From Clostridia bacterium (GTDB lineage Bacteria; UBA6262; WVXT01; JAUXBS01): a DNA stretch of 15,232 nucleotides. The DNA lies in the NCBI GenBank assembly GCA_030618495.1, contig JAUXDE010000033.1, positions 1 to 15,232 of the forward strand. Direction: 5' to 3'. Positions within the stretch are counted from its first letter, which is position 1; every line of letters begins with the position of its first letter. The translations under genes were made by a program, and so were the position numbers. The notes beneath the pieces are model-generated. The model was not told where the DNA came from. It did not search any database and saw only the letters and a program-made list of their open reading frames with translations. This document shows positions 7,316-13,605 of the stretch, in pieces.

Positions 7316-8681
7316 GAATAACTCTTGCGATTTTTCTTGCCACCCCCATTGCCGATATAACCGTGGCTGAACCTGTTACTATATCGCCGCCCGCATATAC
7401 GTTCTTCTTTGAAGTCATGCCGGTTTTTTCGTCAACGGTTATGTATCCCCACTTGTTGAGCTTTATGTCGGGAGTTGCCGAGGTAAGCAGGGGATTTGCA
7501 CCGGCTCCTATTGCCATGACAACAACATCGACATCAATGGTAAACTCCGAACTCTTGACAGGCACCGGCCTTCTGCGTCCGGATTCATCCGGCTCCCCGA
7601 GTTCCATCCTGATGCATTCCAGGGCTTTGACCCAGCCATTACCGTTATCAATTATACGAACAGGATTGGTCAACAGCCTGAAATCAATACCTTCCTCCTC
7701 TGCCCGCTCGATTTCCTCGTCCCTTGCGGGCATTTCCTTCCTTGAACGGCGGTACACATTATAAACCTTTTCCGCTCCCAGCCTGAGCGCCGTGCGCGCA
7801 GAATCCATTGCAACGTTGCCGCCTCCCACAACAGCATACTTTTTGGCTTTTATTACAGGTGTATCGTAACTATCATCATACGCTTTCATCAGGTTTGAGC
7901 GGGTTAACAATTCATTCGCGGAATACACGCCGTTAAGGTTCTCCCCGTCAATTTTCATAAACATCGGGAGTCCAGCCCCTATTCCGACATAAACCGCGTC
8001 ATACCCCATCTCAAACAGCTCATCCACAGCGTGAACCTTCCCTATAACGTAATCCGGTTTTATCTCCACCCCGAGTTTCTCAATGTAGTCAACTTCTCTC
8101 TGAACAATGGACTTCGGTAACCTGAACTCAGGAATGCCGTAAACAAGGACTCCCCCCGCCTTATGCAGGGCTTCAAATATGGTTACCTTATAACCCAGTT
8201 TTGCCAGGTCGCCGGCTATGGTCAATCCCGAAGGGCCCGAACCCACGACAGCGATTTTCTTACCGTTAGCCTTTGTTTTCTCCGGAATTTTAATCTTGCC
8301 CCTGCCCTGCTCATAATCAGCGGCAAAACGCTCCAAACTGCCTATTGCCACGGGGTCGAATTTCCTGGCCAGGGTACAGACCTTTTCACACTGGTCTTCC
8401 TGCGGGCATACCCTGCCGCAAACACCGGGCAGGCAGTTCTTTTCCTTAAGTTTTATTGCCGCGCCTATGAAATCCCCTTCAGCTATCATCTTTATGAAAG
8501 CAGGTATGTCAATCTCTACGGGACAGCCGTCCACGCATGGCGCGTTCTTACATTGAATACAGCGTTTGGCTTCCGCTACAGCCTGTTCCTGTGTGTAACC
8601 AAGCGGAACTTCATTGAAATTCTTAACTCTTTCCCCTGGAGACTGGGACGGCATTGGTGTCTTGTTTTTATTTATTGCCAC
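7290..8681 (-). CDS. nfnB: NfnB-like FAD and [4Fe-4S] subunit of NADH-dependent ferredoxin:NADP oxidoreductase (glutamate synthase small-chain family)
   Basis: NfnB carries the bifurcating FAD that splits NADPH electrons between ferredoxin and NAD, or runs in reverse. The 463-residue protein has an N-terminal cysteine domain with CIQCKNAPCVDGC (C41, C44, C49, C53) and a second set at C83, C88, C92, C98 and C102 for [4Fe-4S] clusters. Then come the FAD motif GSGPSG (147-152), the pyridine-nucleotide motif GGGNVAMD (286-293) and YRRSRKEMPA (310-319), whose arginines favour NADPH. A GGD motif near the end closes the FAD site. The start is a GTG at 8681 with GGAGG 9 bp upstream, overlapping nfnA by 14 nt. 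Relatives include the beta subunit of glutamate synthase and SudA, but the adjacent nfnA makes Nfn/Sud the right family. No gltB lies nearby. Confidence 0.88.
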   Translation of the reverse strand: MAINKNKTPMPSQSPGERVKNFNEVPLGYTQEQAVAEAKRCIQCKNAPCVDGCPVEIDIPAFIKMIAEGDFIGAAIKLKEKNCLPGVCGRVCPQEDQCEKVCTLARKFDPVAIGSLERFAADYEQGRGKIKIPEKTKANGKKIAVVGSGPSGLTIAGDLAKLGYKVTIFEALHKAGGVLVYGIPEFRLPKSIVQREVDYIEKLGVEIKPDYVIGKVHAVDELFEMGYDAVYVGIGAGLPMFMKIDGENLNGVYSANELLTRSNLMKAYDDSYDTPVIKAKKYAVVGGGNVAMDSARTALRLGAEKVYNVYRRSRKEMPARDEEIERAEEEGIDFRLLTNPVRIIDNGNGWVKALECIRMELGEPDESGRRRPVPVKSSEFTIDVDVVVMAIGAGANPLLTSATPDIKLNKWGYITVDEKTGMTSKKNVYAGGDIVTGSATVISAMGVARKIARVIHESFKYEK

Positions 8682-9513
8682 TTATTCTTTCCTCCAACCG
8701 GCATTTTTTATGCGCTTCTTTTTCTTCTTTGAGATATACTTTTTGCCTGTCATTCAGTAAATTAAAATTAACTTTATGGGCGTCAAAATCAGGGCCGTCA
8801 ACACAGGCAAATTTCGTTTTGCCGTCAACTTCCACCCTGCAGCTTCCGCACATCCCGGTCCCGTCAACCATGATTGAATTCAGGCTGACAACCGTTTTTA
8901 TGTTAAACGGCCTGGTTGTTTCGCTTACAACTTTCATCATAATCGCCGGGCCTATGGTCATAACCAGGTCGATTTTTTCCTTGTTATCAATAATATCTTT
9001 TAATTGGTCGGAAACAAAACCCTTCTTTCCGCTTGAACCGTCATCGGTTGTAATGTAAAATTCATCGCTTACCGTTTTGATCTTATCTTCCCAGAAAATA
9101 AAGTCTTTAGTCCTTGCGCCGAGTATGGAAATTACCCTGTTCCCGGCTTCTTTCATGCCCCTGGCTATGGGATAAATACAGGCGATACCTACCCCGCCGC
9201 CCACACAAACCACGGTTCCGTATTTTTCAATATGCGTGGGGATTCCCAGTGGGCCCACAACATTAAGTATCCCCTCTCCTTTTTTTATGTTTCCCAGCTG
9301 CATGGTTGATTTGCCCACTTCCTGGACAATTATGGTTATAGTTCCTTTTTCCCTGTTGAAATCCGCGATGGTCAAGGGAATCCTTTCGCCTTTTTCATCT
9401 ATGATTATAATAACGAACTGGCCCGGTTTCGCCTTCCTTGCTATGTCCGGAGCGTCTAATACGTAAAGTTTTTCACCCGGAGCTATATCTTCTTTCTCTA
9501 ATATCTTGTACAT
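8668..9513 (-). CDS. nfnA: NfnA-like FAD/[2Fe-2S] subunit (ferredoxin-NADP reductase family)
   Basis: NfnA/SudB is the ferredoxin-NADP reductase-like subunit that exchanges electrons with NAD(H) through FAD and passes them to NfnB. The 281-residue protein has an FAD-binding beta barrel (about 1-95, with RIPLTIAD), a nucleotide-binding domain starting VVCVGGGVGIACIYPIARG (about 101-119), and a C-terminal [2Fe-2S] site in VDGTGMCGSC...FAC. C222, C225 and C237 are three ligands; D217 may be the fourth, since NfnA is known to use one Asp and three Cys. The ATG at 9513 follows AAGGA (9523-9527) by 9 bp. The Shine-Dalgarno abuts the edge of the inverted-repeat element, which also holds a candidate promoter for this gene. 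The alternative name is the gamma-type diaphorase subunit of sulfhydrogenases, a homologous protein. Confidence 0.88.
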   Translation of the reverse strand: MYKILEKEDIAPGEKLYVLDAPDIARKAKPGQFVIIIIDEKGERIPLTIADFNREKGTITIIVQEVGKSTMQLGNIKKGEGILNVVGPLGIPTHIEKYGTVVCVGGGVGIACIYPIARGMKEAGNRVISILGARTKDFIFWEDKIKTVSDEFYITTDDGSSGKKGFVSDQLKDIIDNKEKIDLVMTIGPAIMMKVVSETTRPFNIKTVVSLNSIMVDGTGMCGSCRVEVDGKTKFACVDGPDFDAHKVNFNLLNDRQKVYLKEEKEAHKKCRLEERISGNK

Positions 9514-9527
9514 TTTAGTTTTTCCTT

Positions 9528-9623
9528 TTAAATAGGGACAGACACCTATTTATCTGTATTAATTATATTATTATATATACTTATTTACTGTTTTCAATTA
9601 AATAGGTGTCTGTCCCTATTTAA
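9528..9623. repeat. REP/MITE-like inverted-repeat element between hypD and nfnA
   Basis: Two perfect 25-bp inverted arms (9528-9552 and 9599-9623) flank a 46-bp AT-rich centre (9553-9598). Each arm is itself palindromic: AAATAGG and CCTATTT enclose 8 nt (GACAGACA in one arm, TGTCTGTC in the other), so each can fold alone, or both can pair into a long stem. This structure is typical of REP-type palindromes mobilised by IS200-like (RAYT) transposases, and I recall the GGGACAGACACC core as a dispersed repeat in several anaerobe genomes. The right arm enters hypD and supplies its last two codons and TAG stop (9616-9618); the left arm ends beside the nfnA Shine-Dalgarno. No transposase and no further copy is seen in the window. 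No U-tract follows the stem, so it is not a standard intrinsic terminator. Confidence 0.75.
9570..9597 (-). promoter_or_regulatory. Candidate sigma-70-type promoter inside the inverted repeat, driving nfnA onward
   Basis: Read on the minus strand, the centre of the element has TTGAAA (9597-9592) and a perfect TATAAT (9575-9570) with a 16-bp spacer. A transcript would begin near 9563 and run through the left palindromic arm before the nfnA Shine-Dalgarno at 9527-9523, giving a leader of about 50 nt with one hairpin. This would allow nfnAB-hypE-hydrogenase-metVF-nrdG-rex to be transcribed apart from hypAFCD. The centre is very AT-rich, so a chance match is possible. Confidence 0.5.
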
Positions 9624-10698
9624 CATATTTGTAGTACGCGGCGCAGGCCCCTTCCGTTGACACCATGCACGGCCCGTAGGGATTCTCCGGTGTACATGTC
9701 TTTCCGAATATTTTGCAATCAGAAGGCTTTTTCAAGCCCCTCAGCACCTCACCGCATGAACACGCCGGATTCTCCATGCTTTTGACAGTTTTTATATTAA
9801 ACTGCCTCTCAGTATCAAGAGACCTGTATTTTTTCCTTGGTTTTAGACCCGAACCGGGAATAACCCCCATCCCGCGCCACTCTGCCTCGGATTCCTCAAA
9901 TACCTGTGATAACAGTTCCTGCGAAGCTTTGTTCCCTTCATCGCTTACAGCCCTTGTATACTGTGTTTCCACTCTGCTTTCTGAATTGTTTACCTGGTTT
10001 AAAATCATGTAAATGGACTGCAAAATGTCCAGCGGTTCAAAACCCGCTATTACGCAAGGAACCTTATAATGTTCGGATATTTCGCGATACGCATTGGCGC
10101 CGATTGTGGTGCTTACATGCCCCGGGCATATGAAACCGTCAATTTTGACCTCTTCCGCCTCCATCAATGCCCGCATTGCGGGAACAACAAGTTTATGGCT
10201 GACTAAAACAGAATAGTTTCCCAACTTCTTCTTGAAAGCATCCATCATGCATGCGGCTATTAACGGCGAAGTTGTCTCAAATCCTATCCCGAGAAAAACA
10301 ACTTTCTTGTCCGGGTTTTCCCGGGCGATAGCCAGGCTTTCGGCAGGACTGTAAACCACTCTTATATCAGAACCTTTTGCCCTTTCCTTCTCCAGGCTTG
10401 ATGTTGTACCCGGCACCTTAATCATATCTCCGAATGTTGTGATAATAACGTCATCTTTGCATGCCAGGGCAATCATTTTATCAATATCCCCCTGGCTCGT
10501 TACGCAAACAGGGCAGCCGGGACCTGTTAAAAGGTTGATGTTTTCAGGAAGCAATCCCCTTAGGCCATGGCGGAATATAGCCACGGTGTGAGTTCCGCAT
10601 ACTTCCATGAGGTTCACCCTGCGGGAATTAATATTCTTTATTTTCTTTAATATTATTTTCGTAAGAACAGGATCATGGAACTCGTCAATATATTTCAT
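9616..10698 (-). CDS. hypD: Hydrogenase maturation factor HypD
   Basis: HypD is the iron-sulfur scaffold on which, with HypC, the Fe(CN)2CO unit is assembled. The 360-residue protein is full length. MEVCGTHT (C34) and GPGCPVCV (C62, C65) are the conserved catalytic motifs, GFETTSP lies mid-protein, and the C-terminal [4Fe-4S] region has cysteines at 313, 315, 328, 335, 344 and 352 (CSCGEVLRG, TCTPENPYGPC, GAC). The ATG at 10698 gives the expected MKYIDEF start, 8 bp after hypC, yet no Shine-Dalgarno is visible in the AT-rich gap. Translation may depend on coupling to hypC. The final Val-Lys-stop lies in the right arm of the inverted repeat, so insertion changed only the extreme C-terminus and the protein should be functional. 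Confidence 0.96.
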   Translation of the reverse strand: MKYIDEFHDPVLTKIILKKIKNINSRRVNLMEVCGTHTVAIFRHGLRGLLPENINLLTGPGCPVCVTSQGDIDKMIALACKDDVIITTFGDMIKVPGTTSSLEKERAKGSDIRVVYSPAESLAIARENPDKKVVFLGIGFETTSPLIAACMMDAFKKKLGNYSVLVSHKLVVPAMRALMEAEEVKIDGFICPGHVSTTIGANAYREISEHYKVPCVIAGFEPLDILQSIYMILNQVNNSESRVETQYTRAVSDEGNKASQELLSQVFEESEAEWRGMGVIPGSGLKPRKKYRSLDTERQFNIKTVKSMENPACSCGEVLRGLKKPSDCKIFGKTCTPENPYGPCMVSTEGACAAYYKYVK

Positions 10699-10706
10699 AA
10701 ATATAG

Positions 10707-10919
10707 TTAATCAGACATTTCCTTAATAAGCGCCAGGGTTTCTTTCGCATCCCCGGGCTCAATCTTCTCTATGGCAAACCCCGCATGCATTAATATATAA
10801 TCCCCCACCTTTATATTCTTCACCATACGGATGTCAGCGTCCCTCCTGACACCATTCATGTCAACCTCTGCCAGGTTATTTTTTATCTTGATAACTTTTA
10901 CGGGTATTGCCAGGCACAT
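10707..10919 (-). CDS. hypC: Hydrogenase assembly chaperone HypC
   Basis: HypC (HypC/HybG/HupF family) carries the Fe(CN)2CO moiety from HypD to the large-subunit precursor and holds it until nickel insertion. The 70-residue protein has the invariant MCLAIPVKV start with C2, the residue that binds the iron unit after the initiator Met is removed, and the conserved histidine H45 in MHAGFAI. Its length is slightly under the usual 75-90. The ATG at 10919 comes one base after the hypF TGA (TGA-T-ATG), and an AAGGA lies 7 bp upstream inside hypF, so translation is coupled. hypD follows after 8 bp. Confidence 0.96.
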   Translation of the reverse strand: MCLAIPVKVIKIKNNLAEVDMNGVRRDADIRMVKNIKVGDYILMHAGFAIEKIEPGDAKETLALIKEMSD

Positions 10920-10920
10920 A

Positions 10921-13233
10921 TCATTTTCCTTTTAGCTTAGCCATTGCCACGGCAGCCTGTCCCAGTGAAATCCCACCGTCATTGCAGGGATACTGCTTAT
11001 TGAAATAAACCTTAAATCCCGAGGAAGCCAGAACCTTAACGCTCTCTTCCATTATTATCCTGTTCTGGAAAACCCCTCCGGACAATACAATTTCGTTAAT
11101 TCCTTTTTCCTTCCTGATAATCCTACTCATCTTATCAATTATATCGACCACTGTAAAGTGAAATTTTAATGCGATGTCACGCCCGGGGAGCCCTCTCCTC
11201 ATATCCCCTACAATTGCTTTTATAATTGTTGCCGTATTGACAATATTAACGCCTTTTATGTTATTTATCTCAAATTCATAACAACCGCGCTTCCTGCCGG
11301 ACGATGCGGCAAACTCCAGTTCCATGGCAGGCTGCGCGTCATAAGTAGTCTTACCGCAGATATCCAGTAGGGCGGAGACTCCGTCAAACAACCTCCCCAT
11401 GCTTGAGGTCAGCGGAGAGTTTAATTTGCTGTCAATCATTGAAATTATCCCATTCACTTTTTTCCTGTTCCCTCTCATAAATTCCAGGTCGGGAATATCC
11501 CTGCAAAACGCATCGCGCAGGTAACTAACAGCCATCCGCCAGGGCTCTTCAACCGCTTTATCGCCTCCCGGCATGGCAGTGTACCTAAGATGCCCTTCCC
11601 TTTTGAAACCCCTGCGATCAGCCACAAACCATTCGCCCCCCCAAATATTTGCGTCAACACCGTAACCTGTTCCATCAAGAACCACGCCAATTACCTTATT
11701 CTTTATTCCGTTTTCAATCATGCAGGAGGCCACATGAGCATGATGATGCTGAACAGGTATTAATCTGCATTTATTGTTTTTCGCGTACTCAAATGCGAAT
11801 TTCGTGGAAAAATAATCCGGGTGCATATCATGCGCGACAATTTCAGGACTTATGTCAAGCAGGGCTTTGAACTTCCCTATCGTTTGACGGAAGTACATAT
11901 AGTTTTCATAGTTCTTTAAATCTCCTATGTACTGGCTGACAAAAGCGCGGTTTTCCTTCGTAAGGCAGAAAGCGCTGTTAAGTTCCGCGCCGCAGGCAAG
12001 TATGTTTTTCGTCCTTACACCCATCTCCAGGGGTAAGGGGACAAACCCCCTCGCCCTGCGTATTACATTACTGCCGGATGCTTTCAGGGGCAATACGATT
12101 GAATCATCGCAGCGGTTGTATATATCACGGTTGTGTATGAGAAAATACTCTGCAATACGGTTCAATCTTTTCATTGCAGTAATATTGTCAATCTCAAGCG
12201 GCCTGCCTGGAATGTTACCGCTCGTCATGACTAAAGTTGACGCCTTTTTACCGTTCTTTTTAAGTTCATTAAATAAAAGATAATGCAATGGAGTATAAGG
12301 AAGCATAACTCCTAGGCAGTCATTGCCAGGAGATATTGCCCTGGAAATATATTTACTATAGTTTGCTTTTTTCCTTAAAAGGACTATCGGCCGCCTCCAG
12401 CCGGTAAGAATTTTCTCTTCCTTGTTTGTTAAATAACAATACCGTTTTACCGACTCTATATCCGCCGACATCACGGCAAACGGCTTGAAAGGGCGGCTCT
12501 TCCTTTTCCTGAGTTTTTCCACAACATCGCCTCCGGATGCGATACAGGCAAGGTGAAATCCCCCCAGCCCCTTAACCGCCAGTATTTTACCCTTTTTTAA
12601 TAACTTTACGGACTCCCTGATTGCATCCATATCCTTAAGAACAGTTTTTTTGTTCCCCGGCTTCACCAGCATTGCCTCAGGACCGCAATTATTACAGGCA
12701 ATCGGCTGGGTGTGGTAGCGCCTGGACCGTATGTCATTGTATTCCATGCGGCATTCCGGGCACATCCTGAACTTTTTCATCGTTATTCTCTGCCTGTCAT
12801 AAGGAAGGTCTTTGATTATTGTAAACCTTGGCCCGCAGTCCGTACAACTGATGAATGGATGTTCATAACGCCTGTTGCGCGGGTTTTTTAATTCAGCGGC
12901 GCACCGCGGGCATACGCTTATATCGGGAGTAACGAGGACTTTCTTTTCCTTCAGGAAGGAACTCTTTCTTATTTTAAAATCTTTGTAGCCCTTAATTTTA
13001 AGATATGATATCTTAATATCATCTATCTGTGAAGGCGCCGGCTTGTTCTCAAGCGCCTCTTTATAAAACCTGCCAACGGCGTTTTTCTGCCCCTCAACTT
13101 CAACGGTTACGCCTTCGGTGGTATTCTGCGCCCAGCCGTTTAGTTTATATTTGGCGGCAAGCCTGTGAATAAAAGGGCGGAAACCAACCCCCTGGACAAT
13201 ACCATGAAATATAATTTTTGCTCTTTTCCTCAT
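10921..13233 (-). CDS. hypF: Carbamoyltransferase HypF
   Basis: HypF makes carbamoyl-adenylate from carbamoyl phosphate and ATP and transfers the carbamoyl group to the C-terminal cysteine of HypE, the first step of cyanide ligand synthesis. The 770-residue protein has the whole domain order. An acylphosphatase domain (about 1-90) carries GIVQGVGFRPF. Two zinc-finger pairs follow (about 108-185: CPRC...CTDCGPRF and CPEC...CNNCGPE). A YrdC-like domain (about 200-385) carries KGLGGFHLAC. A Kae1-like C-terminal domain has the metal-binding HHHAHVASCM and GVVLDGTGYG, then LSGGVFQN near the end. The ATG at 13233 overlaps the hypA stop as ATGA. Length is normal for the family and no lesion is visible. 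Confidence 0.97.
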   Translation of the reverse strand: MRKRAKIIFHGIVQGVGFRPFIHRLAAKYKLNGWAQNTTEGVTVEVEGQKNAVGRFYKEALENKPAPSQIDDIKISYLKIKGYKDFKIRKSSFLKEKKVLVTPDISVCPRCAAELKNPRNRRYEHPFISCTDCGPRFTIIKDLPYDRQRITMKKFRMCPECRMEYNDIRSRRYHTQPIACNNCGPEAMLVKPGNKKTVLKDMDAIRESVKLLKKGKILAVKGLGGFHLACIASGGDVVEKLRKRKSRPFKPFAVMSADIESVKRYCYLTNKEEKILTGWRRPIVLLRKKANYSKYISRAISPGNDCLGVMLPYTPLHYLLFNELKKNGKKASTLVMTSGNIPGRPLEIDNITAMKRLNRIAEYFLIHNRDIYNRCDDSIVLPLKASGSNVIRRARGFVPLPLEMGVRTKNILACGAELNSAFCLTKENRAFVSQYIGDLKNYENYMYFRQTIGKFKALLDISPEIVAHDMHPDYFSTKFAFEYAKNNKCRLIPVQHHHAHVASCMIENGIKNKVIGVVLDGTGYGVDANIWGGEWFVADRRGFKREGHLRYTAMPGGDKAVEEPWRMAVSYLRDAFCRDIPDLEFMRGNRKKVNGIISMIDSKLNSPLTSSMGRLFDGVSALLDICGKTTYDAQPAMELEFAASSGRKRGCYEFEINNIKGVNIVNTATIIKAIVGDMRRGLPGRDIALKFHFTVVDIIDKMSRIIRKEKGINEIVLSGGVFQNRIIMEESVKVLASSGFKVYFNKQYPCNDGGISLGQAAVAMAKLKGK

Positions 13234-13577
13234 TCACCCTCGATACTTTCAACGAATACTTTCATACCGGCAACTACTTCAAGCCGCGAACTACCGCACC
13301 CGGAACACTTCATTACAGCCTCTCCCTTGTTCTCTATGGCTTTACCACAGTCTTTGCACTTTGCCCCGAGGGTTTCGCTGATAATTTCAAGCTCCGCTCC
13401 CTCGGCTATTGAACCCGGCAATATGTGGTCAACAAAACTATGCCTCAGAAACCCCTCTTCAATACCTGAAGCTTCGCCAAGTTTTAAAACTATTTTACTA
13501 ACTTTTTTTATATTGTTTTTCTCAGCTTCCTTCTTTACAATCCGGAATAAATCCTGGGCCATTCCTAGTTCGTGCAT
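13230..13577 (-). CDS. hypA: Hydrogenase nickel-insertion protein HypA
   Basis: HypA delivers nickel to the large-subunit precursor, normally together with the GTPase HypB. The 115-residue protein begins MHE, the nickel-binding N-terminus (H2), and has the structural zinc site in two CXXC motifs, C74/C77 and C91/C94. The ATG at 13577 follows GGAGG (13586-13590) at 8 bp. It is the first maturation gene of the cluster, 28 bp after the membrane/TPR gene and overlapping hypF by 4 nt. No hypB is present beside it, although hypA and hypB are often adjacent. Confidence 0.96.
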   Translation of the reverse strand: MHELGMAQDLFRIVKKEAEKNNIKKVSKIVLKLGEASGIEEGFLRHSFVDHILPGSIAEGAELEIISETLGAKCKDCGKAIENKGEAVMKCSGCGSSRLEVVAGMKVFVESIEGE

Positions 13578-13605
13578 AAAATAATCCTCCCGTGTTCCGC
13601 CCTCC

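Noticed and set aside
7290-8681. Glutamate synthase small subunit (gltD)
   Set aside because: It is homologous, but there is no large glutamate synthase gene; the partner nfnA and the hydrogenase context favour Nfn/Sud.
8163-8732. Plus-strand open frame of 189 codons
   Set aside because: It is the opposite-strand shadow of nfnB, whose cysteine and nucleotide motifs are clear; it has no independent support.
9528-9623. Intrinsic terminator after hypD
   Set aside because: The long stem is not followed by a U-run on the minus strand; the sequence after it is the A-rich Shine-Dalgarno region of nfnA.
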